From Lytechinus variegatus (Eukaryota > Echinodermata > Echinoidea > Temnopleuroida > Toxopneustidae), in assembly GCF_018143015.1 (NCBI RefSeq), contig NC_054751.1, positions 32,254,347 through 32,318,346 of the forward strand: 64,000 nt of DNA, given 5' to 3'. The notes under the pieces are model-generated. The model was not told the origin of the DNA. It saw only the letters and a list, made by a program, of their open reading frames with translations, and did no database searches. Every line of letters begins with the position of its first letter. Position 1 is the first letter of the stretch. The position numbers were made by a program, and so were the translations under genes. Shown piece by piece: positions 35,661 through 49,800 of the stretch.

Positions 35661-36212
35661 ATAGAACACATTGTATCACAATTGTAGTTTTATGCAAATT
35701 ACTCCATCACCATTACTGCCTGCATGTAGGAATATACTGTGGCAGCCCAAAGACAAGGACACATTTCACAGAAGAGTCACATAAGCTTAATTTTCAATTT
35801 CAGTTTATTCTTTGACATAAATAATTGTTCATATCTGTGTGTGAACAGAATAGTTGAGGTTATTTTATCAAAGAGTATTGCTAGATTTAATAAGGTTATG
35901 TACCTGAACAATTGGAAACTGGCTGAATATTCTAGTAGTACACAAATTTTCCATAGACCCTTCTATAAGGCTCATTCCCCAATGGGTTAAAGTACATTAA
36001 CTGCATAATGGATCTCACTTAAAATACAAGGATAACCTGAGCTTACAAAATGTAAATATGAAATAAAAATAGTGGAATGTCACTGAAAAGTACTATGAAA
36101 AAATGTATTAAATCCACAATTTGCCCTATAATATGAAGACATCAATATCCCATTAATGCAAAACCTTGTAAGAGCTCATATTTTTCAACTGGTGGGGTTG
36201 GGTACATTTATG

Positions 36213-36338
36213 GCGCAGTCACATTTCCCCTACGGCGGCTGTATGGAGAGTAGAAAACGGCCGTTATAACATTTGTACCAGCAACATGTAAAATAAAAGA
36301 GCTGTTTTTGACTCGCCGCAAAGGAAATGTGATTGCGC
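36213..36338. mobile_element. ~126-bp MITE
   Basis: The ends GCGCAGTCACATTTCCCC and AAGGAAATGTGATTGCGC are inverted, continuing to CGGCG/CGCCG. Non-coding. Confidence 0.75.
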
Positions 36339-37521
36339 AATTAGGGATGGAGGAAAGGGGGAGTTCACACCCTAATTGCAAAGCATTTTTAAAGATGAAA
36401 ATTTACAGAAGCAGGTTGGGTATAAGATGACTAAAAATTGGTCAAAGGATAAAAGTTGCAATCTCTATGTAACAATATGTATCTGGACAATTGACTACTA
36501 AAATGTCAAAATGTATGAGATGTAAATTGTACATACGATAATATGTATGCAAAATACAGTCCCAAGAGGTTTTTTAAAAAAATGTAGAACAATTGAGATA
36601 GTTGTCTATATAACCAAACACCTTTCTTTATTTTTGCTCACACACATGAATGTTTTTTTAAGAACATGAATTAATACAGGGTAAATTAACAATCAAAATT
36701 AACAATCACAAAGGTAAATTGAAAGGGGAAAAAAAAGACAACCTTTGAAATAATATTTGAGAATGCATCTAAAGCAAAAGCCGTCCTCAAGAACATTTTA
36801 ATCTGCCATCCCATGATGAAAGAAAACTTGATATTTTTTTCCTTCAAAATTGACCTTTTTCTTGATTTGGGATATTTTTTAAAGAATAAAATAGATGCTT
36901 CAAAAGCAAATAAATTTATATATTTCCACATGAAACAACTGCACACGTTCCCCACATAATAGGAAAATCATTCTACAGAGTTCCTTTTGACATGAAACAG
37001 CAGTAGACCTATACTTTACAAATTACCCTAAGAAAGGTGCAAAAGGAAACCTTTTTGCAGCACACATAAGCATCATATCAATATACCTTGGCAGTAATTA
37101 CAAATTGCATTACACTTCTTGCATCATCGGAAGGTTGCATGAAATCAGTTTGTACTTGATAAACTATTGAAATCTTGGCATATGATTGGCTCGGAACAAA
37201 TTTGTAAGTGACAAAGATGTGCCACGACACTTCATTGCAATGTTATTTGCTAATGATATCATCTATACTGTGAAAATATTTCAAAGCTTTATCATAGTAA
37301 ATGGAATTTGTCCACTGTGGTGTGATCTTGTGATCTGTTGGCAGATTACAGTCCTTTGGTGTATCCTTGACTGAGCTTACAGTAAAAATAGTGCTTCACA
37401 TCTAATATTTCTGACAGCATATACTCTATCATGGTTGAGTAACACACCAAAATACACCATAAAGAGCACTCAATTCTAAGTGTATAGAGAATTATACAAA
37501 ATTAATTAGAACTAGAATTTT
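36339..37521. other. Intergenic sequence, nothing recognised
   Basis: AT-rich DNA between MITE and hairpin-ended element. Short frames (36686-36955, 37186-37374) lack family motifs. It may be part of a long PYROXD2 3' UTR, without evidence. Confidence 0.35.
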
Positions 37522-39099
37522 AATTCGTCATGAGGACGAATTAGGTGATCTGTCTCTGATTTTCATGATCATGAATACAATCACCATGTTGAGATCAATA
37601 CGATGCTCATATTGAAAACTAAACTTTTATTACGAAAAGAACATGTTGAATACTCTAAAAAAGAGGGAAATGAGGATATGTGAAATACATGTAGGTGTAG
37701 GCGATACACATTGTACATGTTATAGGCCTATTAAAAACGATTTTAACCTACTTTATTGTGCGATATTTGAACTAATATACCTTGTAATGGTGATTAAGGA
37801 ACATTTGCGAAATGTTGAAAAGAAAAAAAAGAAAAAAAAATTTATGTTCACTTTTGGGTTCGAACCCTCTACCTTAAGGATGCAAGTCTGGTGCCTTACC
37901 CATTGAGCTACACACTTCCCATAGACTTAACACATAAGCAAAACAAGAGGATCTGAAATCCAACTTTGCAAGTGAAATACGGGCATGATCCCGGCATCTG
38001 ATCGGAAAATGAAGACCACACTTGCGATAGCTTACAATCTCAGCTAGAACATACTCCAAGCTCAGAGAAAACCAACAAATAGAAATGGAGATATGGCTTG
38101 CGAAATAGAGGAATGTAAAATCCAGTTTTGAGAAAAAATCATTTACCATAGAGATTGCACACAAAATGAGCGAAAATGACATGCCTCTATAACTTGCCAT
38201 TTTTCAGGATGATCCGATCCTTAAAATGTAAATATACCCATCACAATAGAAAGAGTATGTCCTCAGCTACAACGTAGAAAAAAACTGAGCAAAAATTGAC
38301 CAATATTAACAGAGTTAGAGTCAAATTTGCATAATTACGATGACGTCATAAGTAGCAAAATGGGAATTTTGAGTTCCGACGCCATTTTGATGACGTCATG
38401 ATAAAATTTCGGGTCAAATGTGACATGAAATCACATCTCCCATCCATACTCTTTTTGAATATGAAAAAAAAAATGGGGGTCAACGGACTACCTTAAGAGC
38501 TATAATGAATTTTATATAGGCATGTTTTTGCACATATATTGTCTATGGTTAGTGCGCGCGCGCGCGTGCTGTAAACTTTGATGGAGGCTAATTCCTTTAT
38601 TACTTGTCGTAGAAGGTTGATCAAGGTATCAAATTGTTCAGAATTATATTATCGGTGCATGGGAACGCACGCGTCACTGTGTGCGCGCGCAAATTTTTGA
38701 AATGCTTAAAATTACGTGATTCGTACTCTGTTTTGGTCAAAAAGTGATTTTGAGCATTTTAAAATTTACATGACCTTTGATGACATGGGCGGTTGACCCT
38801 TGACCTGAAGTTAATGTGATGTAAATATTGTTAATTTTCAATCATTGATAATGAAGATATGATTGATAATGTGATTTTACAAAATGGCGTCTAGATGACG
38901 TCATGATGACCTTTTGACCTTGAACTTGCTTTATACACATCACATGATAAGTCCCCATATCTGATGATATTTTGAAGATTATTGACAATGTAGATTTTGA
39001 GATTTTGTGCTCACAAGAACAGGTGGGAAAATAAAAATAAATAAATAAAAAAGAAAATTCGTACGAAATAGTTGATCTGTCGATTGACAGATCACCTAA
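37522..39099 (+). mobile_element. Hairpin-ended element (family 5), compact copy, 1.58 kb
   Basis: The left end is a hairpin, AATTCGTC/GACGAATT (37522-37542), then AGGTGATCTGTC. The right end is a hairpin, GATCTGTCGATTGACAGATC (39074-39093), then ACCTAA. Inside is one tRNA-like head on the minus strand (about 37915-37857: TAGCTCAATGGGTAAGG, then GGGTTCGAACCC) with its ~350-bp partner sequence. A segment with TGACGTCA at 38341, 38391 and 38895 follows. Hairpin ends, a CTAA finish, no coding and an internal repeat-prone core resemble non-autonomous Helitron/Helentron (HINE) elements; that class call is inference. A 4.83-kb relative is at 52327-57160. Confidence 0.75.
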
Positions 39100-40665
39100 A
39101 AACATGGCATGAAATCAAAAGAATAAAAGGTAGATCACCCAGATAATCACATGAAGTATTGCATCTTGTTCACATACATTACTAGTATTTCTTTATACTG
39201 TACCAGATTGTCCAGGCAGTGATATTTCATATGAATGTACAATGTGATATAAAACAGTATCATAAAGATTCAGAACATAATTTTCATTTACAGCTACTTC
39301 TCAAAAATGTAAAAATATGGAATGAAAATATGTACTGTATTGTCCCCAAATAATTACTCATATACATTTATAACAAATTTGTTATAAAAAATGTATAAAT
39401 CTGAGTTTGTATACAATCTCTATAATGAAATATAACACACAAAAATATATTTATATATCAAAAATATATGGAATGTCAGACTCTATTACATACTAAACAT
39501 GAATGATTTTTGAAGCAAAAAGCTCATGCATGTCACCCATATTTGTAAAATTGACATTCTACACAAGATTCAGTCACAACTGACACATTGATTAGAAATG
39601 GATTTTAGGGTATCAACAAAATTTATAAGCTCATGATTAATTATATTTTCATAATATTCAACCCGACATTCAACTGTCTAATTTATGATATAAGGCATAC
39701 TGTTCAACAAGCTAACAATACATCAGTCAGAACTAAAACTGATTGATTGCATTTCTATGGTAAAAGCTATTGCGGTTCAAATAGTTCACAACTGCATAGA
39801 TACCAACTGTTTTCTTTAAGTAGTGTTACTTTTCACACACATGAGAGATCAATACTTCTGTTTCTTTTAGTCCTTGCTCCTTAAAATAGTCCACAGCTGC
39901 TCAATGATTGGCATCAGTATTCGTATAATTATTTTTAAAGAATATTCTAGCCCTTACAACAGGTTAAAAAAGGCACGATTAAATTTCAAAAGTCAAGGCC
40001 ACCCCAAAAGTTGATTTGAATGAATAGTTAAAAACAAACAATATTTAATGTTCCATCAAAATCAGATTTAAAGTAAGAAATTTAACACATTTGTTTTTTC
40101 AAGTTTTGGCTTTTTTGCTCATTTTCACAAAACAGTTATATGCATATCAGTGAGATATTGATAAATCAATGGTGTCACACACAGTATTTCTTTTGTAAGT
40201 TATTGTATGATTTATACAATATTTCAAGTTTTGCAGATTAGATAATAAAAAAAACTCTATAATGGATCACAATAGGTTAAAACAATGGCAATTCGCACAA
40301 GAATTATCAAGTATGCATATTGTCCAGGATGTGCAAATAACTGTTTTGTGAAATCAATAGAAACTTACAAATTTCACATTTTACATCCAATTTCAATGAA
40401 ATTTCCAATGATATGCATACTGAATTTTTACTTGTTTTATCAAAACCAACTATTTGTTGGGGTAGACTTCCCTTTTGATCTTCTTTTATACAGGGCACTG
40501 ATACCAACATCGCACAATTCATGATCAATTGTAAAAAACGTCCCATCCAACCAAATTACCAACTTTTACTTTGTAAGATGAGCGAAAATCAGTCACAAAA
40601 GAGCTACTCTGAATCAATCACAAGGACCAAGATGAAATCTTAAAGCAGTTTCCATGGCAACTTCT
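39100..40665. other. PYROXD2 3' flank with a decayed MITE
   Basis: AT-rich non-coding DNA. A diverged family-2 MITE lies at about 39988-40478 (AAAGTCAAGGCCACCCC and GGGGTAGACTTCCCTTTTG ends). I could not pick a single convincing PYROXD2 polyadenylation signal. Confidence 0.4.
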
Positions 40666-40851
40666 TCAGGACATATCAGCCTTGACCACCAAAGCAGCAT
40701 TCCTCCCTGGTGCACCCATTACCCCACCCCCTGGATGAGAACCACTCCCACAGAGGTACAGGCCCTTGATGGGGGTACGATAGCTACCACAGGACGGGAA
40801 CGGGCGACTGAAGTACAGCTGATCCAAAGACATTGCTCCGTGGAAGATATT
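40666..40851 (-). CDS. PYROXD2: PYROXD2 coding exon 13 (last)
   Basis: [20 protein letters not shown] to [32 protein letters not shown] and TGA (40668-40666). It holds the C-terminal FAD-contact motif. Acceptor TCCTTTCAG. Confidence 0.97.
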   Translation of the reverse strand, partial: NIFHGAMSLDQLYFSRPFPSCGSYRTPIKGLYLCGSGSHPGGGVMGAPGRNAALVVKADMS

Positions 40852-43800
40852 CTGAAAGGAACAATGAAGAATAAAATACCCAAGGAAAATAATTAATTAG
40901 AAAAAGCTTCACTAATTATTGAATAGTAGCCAAGATTAAATCTGTATTAACTGATAAGTTAATGAGTAGTTCATTACTCTTTACTGTCCTGTTGGCTACA
41001 AAAACTAAAAACTACACTAAATACAGTGACCATTATATCCCTTTGTTCAAATATACACAATGAAAAAGAATCCTAACATTTTTCAAACTATATATGAATA
41101 TAAACTAGTAAAGGTGAGAAGTCAAGGACGTCATTTGACGTTACCACTACCAAATAAGATAGGGTAATGAACATACCTGGACTTGAATAATTCACAAAAT
41201 TAATGGAAAGTCCAGGAATCTCCTTCAAACAGGAGTTCAGCTTCACTTGAGGTAGTGCCAATGCACCAGCGGAAGAAATAAATGAGAGAGACAGGCAATC
41301 GCCCTCATGACAACCTAAAGTTCCTAACTTGAATGCTTAGCGGTGACTCTTTTTTTCAAGAGTTACCGCTAGATCTGCCACAAACAATATTCAAGAATAT
41401 ATAAAAAAGGTCAATATGTATTTAAGGTATAATTGCTTGTTGTGCCAAAAAAGTAGGCCTTGAAATGAAAGAAATATTCCCCAAAATCATGCAATTACCC
41501 TAATGTGAAAATTAATAATAAAAAAAAGCCTGTAAAATGAAAATAAATTCCAATCCTGCAATACACAATTATACCTGATGCTCCATAACAAAGTATAATC
41601 CTCTTTTGGCAGCATCTTTTAGTTTGAATTTTGTTCAGTATATTTCCCCTTTCAATCTGCCCATTTCTCAATACCCCCCCCATTCAATAACAGGGATAAG
41701 TATTGGATGCAAAGTTACTACTTACCCCTCCAGTCAGCCCAAAGATTCTCTCCAGCTCAGGAGGGGGAAGGATATCCCTCCCAACAACACTCTCCTTAAA
41801 TCCAGGGGCATACGCTTCTATGCAATCAAATACTGCAATAAAACAAAAGAAAACTTACCAATAAACAAGGGGGGAAAATGAGATTAAATTTAAAAAAATA
41901 AAAAAGAGAAGAAGGATTACTCTACCATACATATTTACCATTATACATGTTATTCATTTGCACAAAAAACCCACATTTTTTAGGTCAAAGTTCATTGACC
42001 TTTGACCTCAATCATAAGACGTGCAAATGGTGCAACTAATCCCAGATTATCAGTGAAACTTAATTACTCTCGTGTCCAAGTTTGAAAGAGGAGTACTTTC
42101 CAAATTATGATTTTCAAAATCGTAACATTGCTTAAGATTTCGATGTTGATGACACAACTTGAACCTTGAAGAGTAATCCCTTTCAGCAGCTTCAAAGCTA
42201 TCTCAGGATGAAAACATTCTGTGTATCAGTGTGAGGTGCCATGGTGAAGTAATTTGAAATTTCACTTATATACATTAAAAGTGAATGTGCACCATGCAAG
42301 TAAAAACTGCTTCTTGGTTTACAGCATAAGAGACCCAACAGGAGGCTGCACCACGCGGATGAATGGCAGTGTGGCCTCCCTAAATACAGCTGAGTTTTTT
42401 CCTATTACAACAGGTCCTGGTAGGTGATTCCAAATTTTGATAGTACGTGGGAAGAAAGAGAACTTGTATGCATCAGTGGTTGCTTTTGGTATAGCATATT
42501 TAAGGCTGTGATCATGTCGTCCAATATATGTGGCAGGAACAATGGTAGTAGGAAAAGGTACAGCAACCAGATGATGATGAATTTTATGGAAGAGGGTATA
42601 CTGAGCAAGAAGACGGCGTGTATAGAGACTACCGGTATCCCATCCGAGTGCAGACATAACGGCTGAGGAAGATGTTGAGGTCCTGTAGTCACCGTGTATA
42701 AAGCGAGCAGCTGATCTTTGCACTTTTTCAATTGAGCTAACAATTGTAGTTGAATGCGGGTTCCACCACTGCAGTAAAAAAAAAAGGCAGCGCCTATAAG
42801 TCTCACTCTGCTATGAAGGTGAGACAAAAGAAGCTCTGCACACATCCACATTTCAACAATTTTCAAATGCTGTTGCATGGACATATATGAAGGCTCTGTT
42901 ATTACGGGGATATACACAACCTACCTCTATCACAGTACGTATTCTTAGTCTCCTCATCCCATTGTCTTCCTCCACTGAGTTCATATGGTGTATATTGAGT
43001 GAAGAGAGAGATGACATGACAGCCCTCGGGGGCCAGGGTTGGATCCAGGGAGGATGGGATGCACATCTCTATCATTGGTCTAGTAGAGGACAAGAGAAAA
43101 GAAATAGAGATGGCGTAATCATCTTGTTAACTGGCTTACTTCAAGAAAAAAAAAACTCATTTGTAATGAAGGGGCAATTCAATGGAGTATATGACCTTGC
43201 AAAGTAATTTGCATTTGTTTTCTTGTTTAACCCTAAATCAGAGATGCTAACTGATAGCTCAAAAAAATCCTGAAAACCCAGGCCGGGGGTCCAGGGGCCC
43301 GCCCAGGGCCCCTGGCGGGGTCAAGGGCGAAGCCCCCTGAAGCTGGAACGTTTTCTTATTCTTTAGAGGGCTGAAATCATTAATCTACAGTAGTACATAA
43401 CAAATAATTAATGACATAATAAACTTCATATCATAGGCAAGAAAGGTGCTCAAAAAAAAAAAATCATGTAACCCGTACTCATTACGGTACGGGTTAACCT
43501 GCTGCGGGTTAATATGCTGCGGCCAATGGATGCGACTCGGGACGGGTGTATGTAGCAGCTGGGGTGCCCTTTTTCACTCACTGTACTCATCAACAAGACA
43601 ATCCTATACTATTGAAAATCCATAAATCACAATTTCTATCAAAATGATGGATAGTTCACACATGAATTGATGAATACGCACCAGAGAACACATATTTCAT
43701 GGTAGCAAATAGGTTTTCAGCTGAAATCCCGCGGCAGACAACCAATCACTCACGCAGCAGCAGGCAATTGCAGCCACACCGGGCCGTGCTTCGAGCGGTT

Positions 43801-46800
43801 CTACCGGGCGATCGCCCGACTGGGATAGCGCTGACACCCGTATCCCTGCAGGGTATAGGGCGGCGTTTGCAACTGCTACAATGTATTGCTCGCGCGTACC
43901 GTGCAAGTACAGTATAACAGCTAAACTTCATGCTGCGCACAACGCTAATAATTTTCCGTCTGCGCAAATTGGCCATCCAAAATTGAAATTGCGCTCTCCG
44001 TAGCGAACTCCGTGACAAGATTTGGAGGGGAAATTTTTACGGATTTCACTTTGACAATCGATTTTTTTTCCGGAATATTTTTCAGCAAAGGAAAAAATCC
44101 GGAATTCCGGAAAAATCCGGAAAATTAGCAACTCTGCCCTAAATAGACTGGGCTATTTTGATGCCTAAGAAGACTGGGGGGGGGGCTGATTTAGCCCCCC
44201 CTTATGATCTCAGCCGTTGATCGTGCGATCGCGACGAAAATTGGAATACGTGTTACCCATGGCATTATCTACAAAACTATAATATCAAATTCTGCAAAAG
44301 ATCTCATTAATTATGCTAATTTATGCATAAAATCATAAGTTTGCTCTAATTAAAAAAAATAATGCCCCTGAAATGCTAATTTTTGTTTCACTTACTCTAG
44401 ATAGGCATCTGATCAAATCTATTTAAAAAAAAATTTATCATCACATTTATTTTCTTATGTATTTTATTGTTTTCTAAATTTATTATGTATTTCTTTGTTT
44501 TTTGACTTTTTGTGTTTTATTGTTTTTTAAATGGAAATTGTCGGGGACTTTATTTTGACCATAACAAAGATAAAATTAATTGATTTTGAGCAGTAAAAGG
44601 AAAAATAATGATACATTAAATTTTGGCTAAAAACACTATTTGCATTGGATTTGTACACAAGTTCACGTTTTTGAGTCTGCATGCACTTATGAAATGTTGC
44701 GTAATTTCGGAACCCCGTACCCGGGGGTCACAATTTTGGTCTAAAAAGTTGTGCGAGACTTGAAAGAAAAGTCAGTGAGCGACGCAGTCAAAAAATTTTG
44801 CGCGGCGGCTTTATCACGAAAAATGTCGAGGGGGGGGGGCTGAATCAGCACCCCCAGTCTATTTAGGGTTAAATGAAAGGTTTTAATGCTCTCAATTTAT
44901 CATAAGGCTATCAATTTATCCCACAATAGATCTGACAGTTGCTAGAGTAGCAGTGCATCTCGGCCAATCAAAATCAAGGTTGTCAGATCTGACAAATTGT
45001 AGGACAAAAAATCTTGGTATCAAGTGATGTTTAGAGATATTTTCATTAGAATAATTAAATGATTTCATTTTTCTGATCTCCCCCAAAGAAATTAACAGAA
45101 AGACGATTGCTTACAATTCAGGTATTTCCCCAACCATTGCACTGTTGTAAGCCTTGTTGAGGAGATCAGTCCTTTCACAGTTAAGATGGATGGTACCGAA
45201 GTGGTTTGGTCCTGGTGTGTTATCACTATTGTTTGGCAAGGCAGTGAAGTTTGGAAGTCTGTCCACAGCAACTGTTCAAGAATTAACAAAAAATCATATG
45301 ATGTCATCATAACAGAGCTGCTAAGTTGTATTTTGCACTTTCAGTATTCTTATCCCCCCAAATCAGTATTTTGACAAAAAATCTGTATTTCTACCGTGTG
45401 AGATAAATATGCATGCATAATGGCAAAGTTTGATCACTTCTTACATTTGTGCCCCACACGAGACCAAAAGCTTCAGTCTTAGTATTTTGGTTGTTCCGCT
45501 AAACTCACTAATACATAGACTGAAAAGCTTGGAGGTCCGTACGTACAGAAAACGTACTAAATTAGAAGTAACGTTAGATCTAACATTCGACGGAAACATG
45601 ATTTTCCGATCGTTTTTTTGTACATAAAATGTCACATTATGAAAAAGAAATTGCATCCATATTTACGGAAAAATGTATGAAATTCAGAAATATCGTACCT
45701 TAGACCGCAGTTACCGCTAATTCCTTTCAAATGATGATCGAAAACATTGTCATCTTCGATCCTTTCGTTGGTCAATATAAGTTGCCATCTTGGATGACAT
45801 CATCATCCTTAAAGACGGATTTACCAGTCGCTATATATCGCGATTTTAGCCGCTGCTTTGCGCTTGTAATCTACGTGCGTGGGCTTGGAAGTTGTTGCCC
45901 GCATTGAATCGCCAGGGTATCGAAAATTCTAATCGGAAAGCCTTGATGAAAGCACAACTAATTGAACGTAGAGGGCAGCAACATACGGCTGCCATTTTTT
46001 CATCTCCACCCGAAAGCTTCCGGATGCTTAGTGGGGTGAACAATACCTTTTCTTCTCTAATATGTTTTTTCCCGTATTATATCATGAAAAAGCGTACTGC
46101 CGTATTTTAAATTGATTTCCGTATGAAATACAGGAAAATCGTACTACTTGGCAGCTCTGTCATAATTATTGTTTTATCCGGCATGGCATAGAGACAGGAA
46201 ATCTGTTCACAAAAGAACTACTATTGAATGTATTAAATATCTCTGATAAATTGCAAAAGAAGACAATACTTTTTAAAAAATAATATAAATACACGATATC
46301 CAGTTAAATTTGTATTATAAAGATCATATACATTGAGAAAATGTATGGCACATTGTTATACAAATTGTATGATAATAAAAAATGTATCGGAACAGAAATA
46401 TTCACAATAAAATAAAGTAGTAGTTCTATGCTAAATGAAAACCACTTAAGCTCTCTTCATCCTGTTGATATTGGGGGGGGGGAATAAGATTGTCCATATG
46501 GAAATATGATCACATCCCCCTAAACATTCTCTCATCTTACTCTAAATCTATAGACTCTGTAAAATACCTCTGGCATCTGTCTCATACACTTACCATTTAT
46601 CTTTGTAACAGGTGATTTGAAATCAAATGAAGACACCTCTTGTCTCAGTTTCTCAGGTAATATGCCAGAAGGAATTAAATCCAGAAATGTGATTTTGGGA
46701 GTGGCATTAGATAAGACCATCTTGCTCTTGATCTCTGTACCATCTTTTAATACCACTCCACAGGCCCTGTCATCATCAGAGATGAGCAAGGAACTTACAG

Positions 46801-49800
46801 GCTGAAATGAGAAGAATAAGACATTTACTTTCAGATGTTGTATCATATTCCGCTCAAGAGGTTTAATTATGAGTAAAGAATTCATCTGTTACAATCAGAT
46901 CCCTTTAGTTTTTAAACCATCAATTAGGCATTGTTCAGCTTACTAAATATGTAAAAACTTTGGCTTCTCTCATCAAATTGCTATCACAAAGCATACACCT
47001 ACTGAATGAAATTCTTTTTCAGACCTAAACCTCACTACAGCAAAATTTTTGCAATATATTCCTCCTAGGATTTTGCCATTAACCCTAAGAAGACTGGGGG
47101 GGACATTTTTCGCGATAAATCGCGTCGCTCGCTGACTTTTAACTTTCAAGTCTCGCGTAACTTCCGAGACCAACATTGTGACCTCCGAGTACGCGGTTCC
47201 AAAATTATCCAACATTTCGTAAGTGCATGCAGACCCAAAATTGCTCAAAAAAGTGAATTTGTGTACAAATCCAATGTAAATAGTGTTTTTAGCCACAATT
47301 CATAAAATGCATCATTATTTTTCCTTTAACTGCGTAAAATCAATTAATTTTATCTTGTTTATGGTCAAAATAAAGTCCCCAACGATTTCCATTGAAAAAA
47401 CAAAACGTCGATAAACAGAGAAATACAAAAAAAATTCTAGAAAACAATAAAATACATAAGAAAATAAATGTGATGTTGACATTTTTTTAAAGTAAACTTG
47501 ATCAGATTCCTATAAAGAGTCTGTGAACCAAAAATTTGCATTTTAAGGGCATCATTTAGTTAATTAGAGCAAATTGTTGATTTTACGCATAAATTAGCAT
47601 AATCAATTAGCAATAAGATTTTTCGCAGAATTTGATCTTATAGTTTTGTAGATTATGCCATTGGTAACATGTGTGCCAACTTTCGTTGCGATCGCGCGAT
47701 TGATGGCCGAGATCATAAGGGGGGGCTGAATCAGCCCCCCCCCCCCCCCGTCTTCTTAGGTGTCGAAATAGCCCAGTCTATTTAGGGTTAATTGGTCAAA
47801 TACAAAACTAGAATCAAATAGACTGCACTTTTTAAAGGGGAAGTTTGATTGATACTTCTCAAGAAGTAAAATATTTTATTCCATAAGCTGGGTTTCAGAT
47901 GTGCAATATATACAAATTAATCACCTCTTGATTTCAATTCACTTCCTTGGTGGACTAAATATACACCCTACCTTTTCCTCGCCTTGCTTCAGGAAGGAAA
48001 GGTAGCTATATCCAGCTTGCCTCATCACCTTTACAAACAGTGATTCTTTGCTTGCTTGCTAATAACTGTCTTTCATGGCATACAATATTGAGAGTATATT
48101 ACCTTTTCAGTAAGAATGGTAGCTCCATGAGATCTTGCAGCGCTAGCGATGGATGCAGAGACCGCCCCCATACCACCTTCAGCGTACCCCCAAGCTCCTT
48201 TTACTCCATCTATCTCTCCCATCACATGGTGTAATAACACATACCTGTCAGAGAAGATAATGTATTAGTATGATCTGAGATGGTCTTTGAAGGTTTGCAT
48301 AGTCATAATAAGTGATTTAAATTGTAGGAATGACAGAATACAGAGCAGTTGGTGAGAAATAGAAACATAATAGACCGAGTGAAAGTTGATAGGAAAAAAG
48401 TGATGAATGAAAAGTAAAAAAAATCCTTTTTAGAAAAGGACTGTAACCAGATAAGTTATGATGGCTTGGAGCAAAAAGACGATAAGATGAGGAGCCTCAG
48501 TAGCGGAGAGGAGATGAGATGACAGGTCATGGCTGTGAGGATGGGTCAGATGAGTCTGAATGCAACCAACAGCTTGACTGCCAGTCATCAGACGTTATAT
48601 GGTACCATAGGGTTTTTTGATAAGAGCTCCCACATTTAATGTTCACTTTAAAGGCAGATTCACTGAGAAGTAATCACTGTTGAAGCCTGTAGAAGGGGTA
48701 ATTTTTTATAGAGACAGTGATGTTATAAAATCTATATGTATCTTACCCACTTCCTGGAGTGTCAGGGGTCAAGAATGCACCAATCACAGAGTCTGTAGCC
48801 AGAGTAGCCTTCAGTGGCTCCGATTCAAACCAACTATCAAGGATCTGAATAAAAAAGAAACAAACAGTAAATTACACCACAAAGTTGCCAGCTACAATAT
48901 CATGAATATCTTTATTCAGATACCAGATTCAAATACCCCCAGTCTGGCTGTTGCTAGATAATAGTTCTTTTAATACACTATATTACTATTGGTACGCACT
49001 TCAGTTTGTATAATATACTTTCATATGACACATTTTCTCACTAATTCATGCTACAAATAAGAAATGTTATCTTTTATTAATAATAGTAAATGGACCCTTC
49101 ACTATATGCAGCCAAACTTTATGCCTCTACCATTGTCAATTATGAAAGACATGAAATATATCACAATGATATACATGATTTATATGACTGAAGATAGAGA
49201 AGCACAGCCCCCCAAAATGTAATGAATAAATATATCAAATTAAATGGTACCTTATTCATAGGAGCTGTTAACAAATTGTAGAACTCAGGGATGTCTTGAC
49301 CAAGTGTTTTGCCTATTGTGAATAATATAGGATGAAAAGAAAAGAGATTATATACAGTAGCCTACATGAATATGATATAATTAGTTACATTTGAAAAGAA
49401 ATGTCCAACAAATCATTCATGTAAGTAGATCTGTTTTTAGAGTTATCTTCTTTTGTATGATGCGGATGCACCTGATACTGGGATCTTTTTATCCATGCAA
49501 GAAAGGCTTGTTCAGACAGGACAAATCAAAGTTTAGAATAAATAGAAACAATGCTCAACAATGTCTTGAACAACACTAATATGCTATGAGGCATCAACAA
49601 ATTTGGGATATAGCACAAAAAACTTATGACATACAATATGATTCAAGAAATTACTGTGATGTAATAAAATCATTTGACCAAGACTAAGACAATTTTGCTA
49701 TTTGAAGAATAAAGGGTGTGCTTTCAGCAGTAGAGGAGTGATTTGTCTAAAAATGTTTCTCCAAGCTTTAAAAAAAATTCTCTCACCAAGAGATATACCA

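Noticed and set aside
37857-37915. Functional tRNA gene inside the hairpin-ended element
   Set aside because: A and B boxes are good, but it is part of a repeated element and the acceptor stem is not formed.
42405-42917. 170-codon minus-strand frame as a separate protein
   Set aside because: It overlaps the LINE fragment in another frame and has no motifs.
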